From Sitta carolinensis (lineage: Eukaryota; Chordata; Aves; Passeriformes; Sittidae): DNA of 64,000 bases. The notes below the pieces were generated by a model. That model was not told the DNA's origin and did no database searches. It saw only the letters and a program-made list of their open reading frames with translations. Numbering within the stretch: the first letter of the stretch is position 1; every line of letters begins with the position of its first letter. This document shows, in pieces, positions 13,601 to 23,440 of this stretch. Where the stretch lies: assembly GCA_032173965.1 (NCBI GenBank), contig JAVUNC010000019.1:11271234-11335233 (forward strand), in the 5' to 3' direction. Both the position numbers and the translations under genes were made by a program.

Positions 13601-15216
13601 AAAGCAGGCCAGTGCTGCTGGAGGCTGTGCCACCGCAGGGAATTAACCCTGAGCCCTAGTGCCCCCTACTGCCGTGTGCTTGAGCCACTTAGTGCAACAA
13701 GGAGCCCACACCTCCAAGCACCTTCGCAGTTCTCAAGGACTTGCATTTCTCCAAGCAGCTCTCTCTCTTTGGAGGAGAGGAAACCTGGCACAGACTATTC
13801 CTTATAAACTACAAACTTGCACACTGCTTCTCCTTCGAAAGAACTCTTTTCCCCTATGTTGGACAAGGCATTAAGAAGGATAGAGGACTTCAGCAGGCTG
13901 ACTCTACACTTCATCATGCACCACATCGGCATCAGCAAAAAAAACCCCAAACAAACAAACAAAAAAAAAACCCTCTGAAAAACCTCAGACTTGCAGCTCA
14001 CCTTGTCTGCATACTGCATGCACCACCACCACAAGTTTTAAAAGGAGGACATTTTCAGTACTTCAGATTTGTATGGGATGAATAACATGATAGACTGTAC
14101 CCTTTCTGTTCAAGTTTGTATGTATGCTGGTCTTATTTCCCTTAAAACTACTGAGAAATCGAGAACCTCCAAAATTAAGAACCTCTTGTTGGTATCATTG
14201 ACATTGTAATCTTTTTATTACTTGCTGTATGTGAGAGTTGCATTCAGACTTAACAGTGTAAATATTGTTTAACAGTAGGGAAGTTCAATCCTTATATGCA
14301 GATAGTTGGAACTGAGCAGTGCAATACCAATAAGTCCCCTCAGCTATACTTAAGTAATAAAATAGGGAGGTTCATAATTGGTACAGGCATACTGTCTCTT
14401 AAGTACTCAGCTGTAAAAATTCTCAGAGCTTAACTCATGTCAGTGGAAACTATGATTATATATGTACAGTCAAACTGCTGTCTAGCCTAACTCCTGTAAA
14501 GTGTTTATTTAAAAATAACCAAAAATCTGTAACTATTGAGTGCAGTGTTCAGTAACCTATGTACAATAATGTGTTCAATGTAAAGTTAGAAAAGTGAAGA
14601 CAATGTGACCAAGATAGAGTATCAACTTATCCAAGGCTATATGAGAACCAGGGCTTTGGCTGTCTCAAGAGATTTGCACTTTCAGAGTAATTCTGCAGAG
14701 ACACTGGGCTTACGAAACTGTTGTACAACTAAAAACTTAGGGCTTGGCTTTTCAAAATGAAGTTCTTGTAAAAAGTTAACAAGGGAGCTACAGTATTGGT
14801 TGCAGCTTGTAGAATATGGCTCTTTGTTGGGATTCAGTTTTTTTCTCAAATTCTTGAGTCAAAGAAAAGGTGTTTTGAAGAAACACAAGGACAAGGAAAA
14901 AAAAATCTAAAGGTTTGAATTTCATAAATTGAAAGGATTAATTTGACCCTTATATCTTTTGATCATGGCAGTGTTTGGAGGCTGACTTGTGACATTGTGC
15001 ATCTAAATGCATTATGTAATTGGTCTGCAGATAGGTATGACTGTATGAACTAAAATTTCTCCAAACTTGAGCAAACAGTGGAAAATGAAAAACTTAGGAT
15101 AGATGTGGCTTGCTCTTTCCAAGAACTCTGCTCTTTTTTTGCTTGTTTGTTTATTTTATTACTGTCTATTCTTTATACATAAACACCCTACTATACATGA
15201 GGGGAAAAAATTAGAC

Positions 15217-15263
<47 letters not shown>

Positions 15264-18200
15264 ATAAATCATTACATGTTGTAGGTAGCATGATTTTTCA
15301 TTTACTATGATCCACATCCATTTATGTGGACAATGGGAATATAAATTGTTGAGTGAACAGTGAAATGTACTCAAGAAAACAGTCATCAAGAGAAGTTTTG
15401 CCCATAAGGTAATCCAGGAGCTGGGTTTTTCTTTGAAAGAGTTTATGTATTTGTCCTTCAACTCACTCTTGCAACAGCATTATTTGGGTTTTGAACATAG
15501 TGTGACCTGAGCTGTAGGGGTCTCACTGCAGCAAAGATCTTATCCCAAAGGAATTTCATTCCAAGGACAGACATGCCAATAAATCCTTCCAGAATTTCAC
15601 ACCTGCCCTTCAAATGTTAGGAAGGAAATGCATTTTACCAATTATTATTTTTAAGAACTGTGTTTAGTTCTTTCTGGTAATAAATTGCCCCTAGTCTTTC
15701 TCCACTAAAGTAAACTTCCTAACTGCTGCTATAAACTCATATTGCATTAGGTTGAATGAAATAAACCCACTTGGCTTAGTATTCTACTTGCCTTTAGCCA
15801 GAAATTTAAACTAGTTTGGAGCATTTCTTTTGGTGGTAATAGCAGCTTGCTCAGTGACTCAGGTACCTGATGTGAAAACAAAACTAAAAATCAAGGAATC
15901 CAAGCTTAAACAAGATTATAAAGAACCTTTCTTTTCAGAATTGTTTTTAACACTGGTCAGTTCTTGTGTTTCTATGCTTGTTTACACAAGTATTTGTACT
16001 GGCACAATCCTGGGGCTTTGTTCAAGGAAGGAACAAGCATGGGGCAAGGAGAGACTTGTACCACCACAAGGAGAAATATTTGTCAAACTTTTCACATGGA
16101 ATTCTTTCTTTGAAGAATGTGATTCTTGACTATATTTTACTGTGGGCAGTTCCAAAGCATTTAGTTCCACAGACTGGAATTACAAAACTGATTTTTCTGA
16201 AAGTTGATTGCTGCATACAGTTTGAATGCTCAGAATACTCGATCTGGCTGCTCATTTGCTTTCTAGAGCCAAGAACTGGAGCTGTTGCCCTGAAAAGGGA
16301 GTGGAAAAGTAAACTTGACAACAGTAATCTTTCTTCTATATATTTGAAAGTGTTCAGGACTGCTCTCTCTTCAGATTTTACTGCCAAAGTAAATATCTGA
16401 CTTGGAACCTGGCCTCAAAATCCTGAGCAGAAAGGGCCACATGTGTTTTCATCTACCACTGTTGTGTAATCAAATAGTTCCTGTTTTTTGGGGAAAATAC
16501 CTCCAGCTGCATTGGGCTGGAGTTACTATTTTCAGCAGTCATACTTAAATTTCCTGAGAATTGATGTAAACAGATAAATACCTTTCCCCATCTTTTCAAT
16601 TTGGCTTTTTTAAAAAATACAATTGTAAGAAAAGAATTGTTGCTTACCACAAAGAAATCTGGAAATTCAGATGTTTTTATCATGCAGTGTGGATCTGATT
16701 GGAAAATACAGCTTTGGCTGTAAGGCATTGCTTCCTTCCATTAATGTAGACCCCTTGCTTAACTTTATATCCTAGAGAACTGGGTTTTCTTAAAGGATTG
16801 ACTGTGTTTAAGTGCATTACTCAGTGATACTTTCCCTCAGTTGAACTTTTATGTGCTGCTGATAGTGCCACAATGTACAATCCTTTCAGCACGCCCATAA
16901 ATCAGTAGGTGTTCTGTAAATATATATGTACACATATGTAATGCTCTCTGTTTACTGATTATGAAACCGTGTAATACAGGTTGTTGTTGGCTTATGCTGA
17001 AACTTCTTGAAAGAAGCCCACTTTGAAAATGTGTTGCTGTTGAAGCTAATATTATGATTCAGGTACTGTCTTTCAAAAGTACTGCATTTCAAATTTGTTT
17101 TAAGAGACACATGGGTAAATCCTGCTGTATGGTGTTTTCTATACTAATGTGTGGTGTCTGTTTAGGAGAACTATTTGGTATCTCCATAAGCTTTAAATGT
17201 CTGCATCTCCTCATTGGCCACTGCCCCCAATCAACTTAAGTGCAATTTGTTACACAGATGGCAGTCTTTTAATTTTGGTGTCCCAGGGCTACAGCTTGTG
17301 GTTTTAAGACATAGAGTGAATGAGAAATTGTTTATAAAATTAACAAGGACTCAAATTACTTTTTCACTTCTTAACTAGAAGCTTTGTGTCTTAACTGGAG
17401 AAATCAAGTGCCTGGTTGTGCATACTAAAGTGGTTTCTTTCCCTTCCCACGTCAGACAGAGGGAAGGGCCGGCAGAGACAAGCTATTCTGGGAGAGCACC
17501 CATCATCCTTTAGACATGATGGCTATGGTAAGTAACATGGGATGACAGCTGGTTATGATTTCTTACATGCTCTGTGGAATTCTAAATATTTAATCAATGC
17601 TTGGCTGTGGTTCCCTTCAGCATGAGCAGTTCACCTGCAGTGCTGTCAGTCTGCCTTCTGAAACACTGCTGGTTCAGTGAAATCCATGTGCACTCATTGC
17701 CACACCTCTTCCTGTCATCCAAAGCATTCAGCTCTACAGGTTTAGTCCTTGGAAGAAAGTTTCCTTTCAGTTGCCATCACCCTGGCAATGGGTAGAAAAT
17801 GATGTCTGGATTGGGAAAGCAGTTTTCTTCTACAAAATGGCAACACAGCATGGTCAATGGTTTGGTACAACAGAGAGCTCTGATGTTTTCTAATTTAGCT
17901 TATTCAGAAAAGGTACAGCTATGTGACTGTAGAGGAATCAGTGCTCTCTGTACGGCAAGACCTCTGTCACTTTCATGTGTTGAGCAAAGACATCAGTGTG
18001 GAGAAACAAAATGTCCAAATAACTTTTCTAGTTATTTACTCTCAACTGTCAGGTACAATGTGTTTTGTCTTGCCTCTTTCTTTGCAAAGGTACTTATGGT
18101 ATTTTACAATATAGATTGACATCCTTCCTATTCCTTCCAAAGGTTCTTCAAATCTCCAGAATTTCCAAGTCCCACCTTGAGTCAATGATTTTCTTTTTTT

Positions 18201-21200
18201 ATTCTTCTGATACATCCTTCTACTTTAAGTAATGTGTCCATCTCCTCCTCTACCACTGTTTCCCTGTCATTATTTTTGCTGGGGAAAAAAGACAAAAGGT
18301 TCCTTTATACTTGGCTTATGTGAATTTCACATTACTTTTGTCTTAGAAAAAAAGGGCCAAACCCCTTTGGTCTGTAATACTGGCATTTTCTATGAACAGA
18401 GGTGTTGCTTACTAGTAGTGTCTCATCACTAAAAGAAAAAAACAAAATAAATTGTCTATTTCAGTGAAACTTTTCACTTTATGCATAGTGGAAAATAGGA
18501 CCACTTCATTTTGCATTAGTGTGGGGGTTTAAGTATTTCTGTTTCTTCCAAATGAGCTTTTTGTAGAAAGGCAGGCTTCTGACTTAATCTCATGTCTCTG
18601 AGAAAGAAAGCTGGGTCATCTCCTGACCTCTGTCTCACTCCTTTCAGTTTGTTTTCCCAACTTTGTAATATTCTTTCTCAGTGTCATGTAGCTCTGTAAC
18701 TAGATGGGAATATTTCTGAATGTTGATTTTTATTATTTCCTCTGATACGTTTATGTTCAAATATTTTGCACGCTGCAGGGAGGATAATGATTTTTGTAAT
18801 TACTGGAATATCTTTTTTCAGCAATTGCTGTAACCTCCTCTCCCTCCTTTAAATATGCATTATGTATGAGGGCTTTGATGCATGATTAAGCAGTGAAAAT
18901 AATTTCAAACAACGTAAGAACACTGTCTCTCCTCTCCTTAGGCTCCCATGGTCCTTTGTTGCCCTTGCCAAGCCGGTACCGAATGGGATCTCGCGACACT
19001 CCAGAACTTGTTGCTTATCCATTGCCCCAGGCATCCTCCTCCTACATGCATGGTGGAAATCCTTCTGGGTCAGTTGTCATGGTTAGTGGGTTGCATCAGC
19101 TCAAGATGAACTGTTCAAGGGTATTCAACCTGTTCTGCTTGTATGGAAACATTGAAAAGGTAAGGCATAATTTATTAGAAACTTGGGAACTACTATAGTT
19201 CTTTTAAATGCTTTGGAAAAAGTCTGTCTGAGATTGTCTAAAAGTATATCCTAATGTTTTATAAAACTATTGGTCGAGCTCTTTGTTGCAATGCAATTTT
19301 TTTTTTTACCTTATCTGTCTTAGGTGAAATTTATGAAGACTATTCCAGGCACAGCACTGGTTGAAATGGGTGATGAGTATGCTGTAGAAAGAGCAGTCAC
19401 ACATCTCAATAATGTCAAGTTATTTGGAAAGAGACTTAATGTCTGGTAAATATGTTTGATCAGATTCATAGTCCACCAGTGGGCAGATGGAATGAGGCTT
19501 CAAAGGGACAATATCATATTACTCTGTTATCGTTGTTGGAGTTATGATTTCCAATTTGCGACTGTTTATTTTGGCTTTTAGCTGAAGGAGGGTGAATTTA
19601 GGTTAGATATTGGGAAGAAATTCTTTACTGTGAGGGTAATGAGGCACTGGCACAGGTTTCCCAGAGAAGCTGAGGATGCCCCATCCCTGGAAGTGTACAA
19701 GGCCAGGTTGGATGGGGATTTGAGCAACCTGCTCTTGTAGAAGCTGTTCCTGCCCATGGCAGGGGAGTTGGAAGGAGATCATCTTTAAGGTCCCTTTCAA
19801 CTCCAATCACTCTAAGCATATTGCCATTACATGGATTGGCTACTAATAATCTGTATTCCCTAATGTGTCTTATCCATTGTTTCTGCATTTTTTAAAGGAA
19901 GGTGTCAAATCCAACCCATCCTGTTCTTACTGTATTTATTTTAAATTACTATAAAGAAACATTAGCTCCTTTCTAGTTGGATAATAATCTGCAAAGTATG
20001 ATAGCCTTCATTATTTAAGAAACTTTATCCTTAAATTCCAGTGTTTCCAAGCAGCACTCAGTAGTTCCAAGCCAGATATTTGAACTGGAGGATGGCACAA
20101 GTAGTTACAAGGATTTTGCCATGAGTAAGAACAATCGCTTCACCAGTGCTGGCCAGGCATCCAAGAACATCATCCAACCCCCCTCCTGTGTGCTGCATTA
20201 TTACAATGTTCCCCTGTGTGTGACTGAGGAAACATTTGTAAAGGTAAGCACTTGGAGTGACTGACATCCAGCGCTCTCTGAGCTCTGTCCTGGCTTTTCA
20301 TGGTGCTGCTTTTAAAGACAAGCAGCTGGGAGGATTATAGCAGAGACACTGGAAGAGAGCTGCTCCTTAAAATACATTTGAAACCCCTCTGGATATGTTC
20401 ACAATTCTGGAGTTGCTATCTCAATTTTATTTATTTATATTTTTTTAATGTGAGAAACAAAATCTTGAAAATAAAGTCGAGGAGCTTAGCGTGGGGGTTT
20501 TTTGGAGGAAAGGGAAAAGACATAAAGCCAAATACATGAAACTTAGGGCTACAACTCACAAAGGATTTACTGACTCCCTTTAATGACAACTAGGACGTTT
20601 TGGAACATGCACCTGGGACCCTTGGCACAGTTGTATCCTAAATGAACTCTGGATGCTTAAAAGATGCAATACTGGGCCTCTTTAAGTGGAGGCAGTGGTA
20701 AGATTGCTGACAGTTCAGTGAGTTCTTTTCAGTTAAATAAAATACATTTTTCCAACTCTCTCTGAAAGTGAACTCTGGTTTCCAAGTGGTGTCCTTGTAT
20801 GTACAACGTCAGAGCTACTGTATTGGAGCAGGAATGTCAGGAAGTAGAACTTATTTAAATGCGTTTTTGGAGATAGGAGTGATATCACAGATACAGAAGC
20901 CTTGTTTTACATACTACAGAATGGTATTGTAAGAGTTATCAATCTAAACATATTTTTAAAATTATTTGCCATAAATTCTTGCAAACTCTCTGAGAAAGTC
21001 AGAATCTTCCTTTTTATGTGTCTCGTACAGGAACTTGGAATTTTTATTAATTTGTTTATGTGCACTTTTGCTGGAGTTTTATCTCTTATTTTGTTTTTGT
21101 GACAGTTATGTGAGGATCATGAAGTTCTCAGCTTTATTAAATATAAAGTGTTTGACCCAAAACGTAAGTAGAATTTTGCCAGTTTGGGAAGTTACTTAAT

Positions 21201-22580
21201 TCCAGTTTTGATCTGAATATGCACTGTCAGGAGATGTTACTGATCCCCTCCTTCCTGTTTTTACTTCTCATTTTGACAGCTTCTGCCAAAACACTGTCTG
21301 GTCTGTTGGAATGGGAATGTAAGACAGATGCAGTGGAAGCTCTCACTGTACTTAATCACTACCAGATAAGAGTCCCAAGTAAGTAAATTTTCCTAATTTT
21401 ATTGCTGGAATTTTTTTTCCTTTGGAGAGGGACTTTAGGGTTTTGGTAGCCACAACAATGATCAGAGAGCTGGAGCACCTCTCTTGTTGAGAAGGGCTGA
21501 AAGAGCTGGGGTTGTTCAGCCTGGAGAAGGCTCCAGGATGACCTTATAGTGGCCTTCCAGTACGTTAAAGTGGGCCTATGAAAAAGAGGGAGAGTGACTT
21601 CTGACACGGGCAGAGAGTGGTAGAACAAGGAGTAAGGGTTTTAAACTAAGAGAGATTTAGGTTTTAGATGTTAGGAATATGTTCTTGACTGTGAGGCTGG
21701 TGAGGCACTGGCACAGGTTGCCCAGAGAAGCTGAGGATGCCCCATCCCTGGAAGTGTTCAAGGTCAGTTTGGATGGGGCTCTGAGCAGCCTGGTCTAGGG
21801 TGTGTCATCCCTGTCCATGGCAGGAGGTTGGAACTTGGATGATCCACTGAGATGATCCCTTCCAACCAAACCCTTCTATGACTCTTGCACAATAAATATA
21901 GTGAAATTTGCAAAGTCTTGAACAGAGGATTCTTTAAGTTACTTAGTTCATTGCTCTCAATTTACTGCTCCTGTAGCACATTCCTTTTGAAACCAGAATT
22001 TGTGAAGCCAAGCTGAATTTAGCTCCAAACTAGCAAGAATAGAGTGGGGTGAGTTCACTTGCTAAACAAGTACACAATAGAACAGATCTGCACTGAACAA
22101 TTAAGAGAGTTTACTGGATTAAATGGAAATTTTCCAGGTGTTCCCTGACATAATTTTGAATCCAGGCTAGTGTCTAATATTATTCTAAGCTACCTCCTAA
22201 CTGTTATGAGTTTGTCTCCCTGTGAAGTGTTAACAGTTTAAATCCTTTCTATTCTCCCACACCTTTTATCCACCTTCTTAATAAAGGACCTTAGGGCAGG
22301 ATATTTTTGAAGATAGTATGGATAACACACTGTTCACAATTTCAGTTTATCTCATTTTGGAGAGTTGGTAACAGCAGGAAAGCTTTCTCCTTCAATGTGC
22401 AAAAGGCAAACCCCTGTGGAGGTGTGAGTGTGAAATACAGAGAACTGGTGAGCTTGCCAGGTTATGGAAGGTGGGTCAGCAGGAGAGCTGTGCCCATGGT
22501 GTGTTCTGTGTTGTTTCCTCACAGATGGCTCCAACCCTTACACCTTGAAGCTTTGCTTCTCTACTTCATCCCATTTATAG
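7551..22580 (+). CDS. HNRNPLL: HNRNPLL gene, coding exons 2-13 (5' partial; spans introns)
   Basis: Heterogeneous nuclear ribonucleoprotein L-like is a nuclear RNA-binding protein that binds CA-rich RNA and controls alternative splicing, best known for CD45 exon choice in lymphocytes. Twelve segments, 7551-7669, 7822-8059, 11352-11437, 13253-13349, 13438-13510, 17456-17527, 18942-19159, 19324-19445, 20042-20243, 21106-21163, 21280-21378 and 22525-22580, total 1440 nt. They join without a frame break into 479 codons and a TAG stop. The product has four RRM domains: RRM1 in exons 2-3, RRM2 in exons 3-5, RRM3 in exons 8-10 and RRM4 in exons 10-13. It is nearly identical to the human protein as I remember it. 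The low-complexity N-terminus (about 63 residues in human) is not here, so exon 1 lies upstream of base 1. Exon numbering assumes one upstream coding exon. The paralogue HNRNPL is less likely because of the adjacent ATL2 and the sequence details. Confidence 0.95.
7670..7821 (+). other. HNRNPLL: HNRNPLL intron 2 (152 bases) with duplicated 3' end
   Basis: A short GT-AG intron. Its last 60 bases contain two copies of an 18-base unit (7761-7778 and 7800-7817, 39 bases apart). This gives a second polypyrimidine-AG at 7800-7801, 20 bases before the real acceptor. Confidence 0.85.
7822..8059 (+). CDS. HNRNPLL: HNRNPLL coding exon 3 (end of RRM1, start of RRM2)
   Basis: The acceptor is ccctcaccag and the donor is gtatgt after a GTG codon. 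The exon encodes YVMMMPFKRQALVEFENVES (the RNP1 region of RRM1), then the conserved AGQQAFFNYSTSKRI stretch, the GNTDDPSGGNK linker and the first strand of RRM2 (VLLLSIQNPLYPITV). Its 238 nt are one base to finish the cysteine codon plus 79 codons, so it ends in phase 0. An open frame that runs past the donor into the intron is read-through. Confidence 0.95.
8060..11351 (+). other. HNRNPLL: HNRNPLL intron 3
   Basis: About 3.3 kb of AT-rich GT-AG intron. It holds an A-rich CCCAAAC-type low-complexity tract (about 9500-9580), a 21-base T run (9876-9896) and a small 12-base tandem repeat near 8570-8592. No internal gene is apparent. Confidence 0.85.
9876..9896. repeat. poly(T) tract, 21 bases
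   Basis: An uninterrupted T run in HNRNPLL intron 3. Confidence 0.9.
11352..11437 (+). CDS. HNRNPLL: HNRNPLL coding exon 4 (RRM2)
   Basis: The acceptor is ttcttccttag. The exon encodes DVLYTVCNPVGKVQRIVIFK and RNGIQAMV, ending GA within a glutamate codon. The next bases are ATATCCTTTTT, a full match to the U12-type 5' splice site, and no usable GT donor lies at the position that the protein requires. The 86 nt leave two bases to be completed by exon 5. Confidence 0.92.
11438..13252 (+). other. HNRNPLL: HNRNPLL intron 4, U12-type with AT-AT ends
   Basis: The intron begins ATATCCTTTTT (11438), a perfect match to the minor-class 5' splice site. It has TCCTTAAC (13234-13241), a near-perfect U12 branch-point motif, with the branch A about 12 bases from the 3' end. 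The protein frame fixes the ends between GA (exon 4) and G TTT GAA (exon 5), so the terminal dinucleotide reads AT. It should be removed by the U11/U12 spliceosome. No gene lies within it. Confidence 0.85.
13253..13349 (+). CDS. HNRNPLL: HNRNPLL coding exon 5 (end of RRM2)
   Basis: The frame resumes with G TTT GAA TCA, giving E-F-E-S-V-F-C-A-Q-K and then AKAALNGADIYAGCCTLKIE and YAR, which completes RRM2. The bases just before the exon are tgtgtat, not an AG, and a U12 branch-point motif TCCTTAAC ends 11 bases upstream of the intron end. The donor is gtaatg. The 97 nt are one base plus 32 codons. The AG ten bases into the exon would put the protein out of frame. Confidence 0.9.
13438..13510 (+). 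CDS. HNRNPLL: HNRNPLL coding exon 6 (inter-RRM linker)
   Basis: The exon lies between ttgaacag and gtaggt and encodes PTRLNVIRNDNDSWDYTKPY followed by LGRR, the conserved segment just after RRM2. It ends one base into the next codon (24 codons plus G). The preceding intron is only 88 bases (13350-13437). Confidence 0.95.
13511..17455 (+). other. HNRNPLL: HNRNPLL intron 6, with CA-rich block
   Basis: A 3.9 kb GT-AG intron. Its 5' part (about 13560-14045) is C- and A-rich on the sense strand, unlike the T-rich rest. A TA/TG microsatellite lies at 15225-15262. A 42-base segment at 16267-16308 has good splice-site flanks. From memory, intron 6 of human HNRNPL carries a CA-rich cluster controlling a poison exon, and HNRNPLL has an analogous one. 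Confidence 0.8.
15225..15262. repeat. (TA)n-(TG)n microsatellite
   Basis: Eleven TA units followed by eight TG units in HNRNPLL intron 6. In the transcript the second part is a UG repeat. Confidence 0.95.
17456..17527 (+). CDS. HNRNPLL: HNRNPLL coding exon 7 (basic linker)
   Basis: The acceptor cccacgtcag and donor gtaagt flank 72 nt encoding DRGKGRQRQAILGEHPSSFR and HDGYG. This is the basic, probably disordered linker between RRM2 and RRM3. The phase (2+69+1) fits exons 6 and 8 exactly. The exon is a multiple of three, so skipping it would keep the frame. Confidence 0.94.
17528..18941 (+). other. HNRNPLL: HNRNPLL intron 7
   Basis: A 1.4 kb T-rich GT-AG intron. No internal feature was recognised. 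Confidence 0.85.
18942..19159 (+). CDS. HNRNPLL: HNRNPLL coding exon 8 (linker and start of RRM3)
   Basis: The acceptor is ctctccttag and the donor is gtaagg. The exon encodes SHGPLLPLPSRYRMGSRDTP and the following proline- and serine-rich linker, then the first strand and helix of RRM3 (VVMVSGLHQLKMNCSRVFNL, then YGNIEK). It is 218 nt and ends in phase 0. Confidence 0.95.
19324..19445 (+). CDS. HNRNPLL: HNRNPLL coding exon 9 (RRM3)
   Basis: The acceptor is tatctgtcttag and the donor is gtaaat. The exon encodes VKFMKTIPGTALVEMGDEYA then VERAVTHLNNVKLFGKRLNV, the RNP1-equivalent strand and second helix of RRM3. It is 122 nt and ends two bases into a cysteine codon. The flanking introns are short (164 and 596 bases); the second holds a CR1 fragment. 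Confidence 0.95.
19446..20041 (+). other. HNRNPLL: HNRNPLL intron 9
   Basis: A 596-base GT-AG intron, about 40 percent of which is a sense-oriented CR1 3' fragment. Confidence 0.85.
19581..19817 (+). mobile_element. CR1 LINE 3' fragment
   Basis: The segment has the hallmarks of the CR1 3' end: gggaagaaattctttactgt, gaggcactggcacaggtt, cccagagaagctgaggatgc and the terminal ccctttcaactccaatcactct. It is about 240 bases, 5'-truncated as usual for CR1, and in the sense direction of HNRNPLL. Confidence 0.9.
20042..20243 (+). CDS. HNRNPLL: HNRNPLL coding exon 10 (end of RRM3, start of RRM4)
   Basis: The acceptor is ttaaattccag and the donor is gtaagc. The exon encodes CVSKQHSVVPSQIFELEDGT, a serine- and lysine-containing spacer (SSYKDFAMSKNNRFTSAGQA), and the opening of RRM4 (PPSCVLHYYNVPLCVTEETF VK). 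It is 202 nt, one base plus 67 codons. Confidence 0.95.
20244..21105 (+). other. HNRNPLL: HNRNPLL intron 10
   Basis: An 862-base AT-rich GT-AG intron with no recognised internal feature. Confidence 0.85.
21106..21163 (+). CDS. HNRNPLL: HNRNPLL coding exon 11 (RRM4)
   Basis: The acceptor is tttttgtgacag and the donor is gtaagt. The 58 nt encode LCEDHEVLSFIKYKVFDPK plus the first base of a proline codon. Compared with human hnRNPLL as remembered, a few residues differ conservatively. Confidence 0.93.
21280..21378 (+). CDS. HNRNPLL: HNRNPLL coding exon 12 (RRM4)
   Basis: The acceptor is cattttgacag and the donor is gtaagt. The 99 nt encode SAKTLSGLLEWECKTDAVEA then LTVLNHYQIRVP. The intron before it is only 116 bases. 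A CR1 element starts about 80 bases after its donor. Confidence 0.95.
21379..22524 (+). other. HNRNPLL: HNRNPLL intron 12
   Basis: A 1.1 kb GT-AG intron; its first half is occupied by a CR1 copy. Confidence 0.85.
21461..21886 (+). mobile_element. CR1 LINE 3' fragment
   Basis: About 425 bases of sense CR1: gagctggagcacctctc, gttgttcagcctggagaagg, gaggcactggcacaggttgc, ccctggaagtgttcaagg, and the end gatcccttccaacc followed by a degenerate ttctatgact tail. It is the longer and better preserved of the two intronic copies. Confidence 0.92.
22525..22580 (+). CDS. HNRNPLL: HNRNPLL terminal coding exon 13
   Basis: The acceptor ttgtttcctcacag precedes 56 nt encoding NGSNPYTLKLCFSTSSHL and the TAG stop at 22578-22580. 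This is the expected C-terminus of hnRNPLL and closes the last strand of RRM4. Confidence 0.95.
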
Positions 22581-22719
22581 AGAAGAGGACAGCATGTTAA
22601 GAGCTATGTTCGCCTGGATTTGCAAGTTAAAAACTACACTTAGTTCACAAAGCTCTAAAGTGGTTGTTCTAATGTTGCCTTGTTTCAACTTAATTCTAAT
22701 ATCTTTTATCTTGTTTTAT

Positions 22720-22725
22720 AATAAA
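22720..22725 (+). terminator. HNRNPLL: proximal poly(A) signal of HNRNPLL
   Basis: AATAAA lies 140 bases after the stop codon, followed by a T- and G-containing stretch (ggatgttcctt). The position is plausible for a short 3' UTR form. Use is inferred. Confidence 0.5.
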
Positions 22726-23409
22726 TGGATGTTCCTTCATAAATACAAAACAGATTTTTTTTATTTTTGCCTCTGAGAAGTACATGTTGTAAGCTTACTA
22801 CAAAGTTTGTATTTTGTTAGTGTAGTATCTTCAAATGTCTAAAGAAGCACCAGTAGGATAAACAAGATTCTTTTCAAAAGATGAAATATATTTGCATTTT
22901 CAAAATGTTTAAGATTAGCAAGTATTTTTCCATTTGTAGTCTTAATTGGCAGATAGAACTATTACAATAGAATTTTAAATGTAGAACTTGTTTTTCGGTA
23001 TGTTAAGTAGTGAAGTATGTTGCAATAACAAAAAGAAGCTTGTATTTATAAAATGCTTTGATTGGGTTAATGTTGCACATACTGAACTTTTAGTAGTATA
23101 GGCTTGATTTATAGTTCAAACAGAGCTAATGTAGAAAATTATTAAGTATGTACACGTGTATGGTATGAATTTATACTTATTTAAAGTGGTTTTTTTGGTT
23201 TTTTTTGTTTTTTTTTTTTTTTAGAAAACTATTTTCCATTTGCATTAGCATGATGCCATCTACAGCTAGTCCCACCGTAGGGGCCTTTTAAAATTAAAAT
23301 TGCAAACCTGTATCAATGTGTTCATCCTCATTTTCCATGATTTAAACTTAAATCTTTGGTGTTTAACATATCTTTTTGACTCTTTTTTTTAAAGCAGTGG
23401 TTATCACAT

Positions 23410-23415
23410 AATAAA
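23410..23415 (+). terminator. HNRNPLL: possible distal poly(A) signal of HNRNPLL
   Basis: AATAAA is followed about 13 bases later by a GU-rich stretch (gttgtggaggggtg), as expected of a downstream element. Use is inferred. Confidence 0.4.
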
Positions 23416-23440
23416 TGATAAAAGTTGTGGAGGGGTGATA

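Larger units (their letters stand above)
22581..23440 (+). other. HNRNPLL: HNRNPLL 3' untranslated region (right end uncertain)
   Basis: The sequence after the stop codon is AT-rich and has no further coding frame of note. AATAAA hexamers occur at 22720 and 23410. If the first is used the UTR is about 160 bases; if the second, about 850 bases. A T-rich tract (23190-23222) and a 13-base C run (23495-23507) lie near the distal end. Confidence 0.5.
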
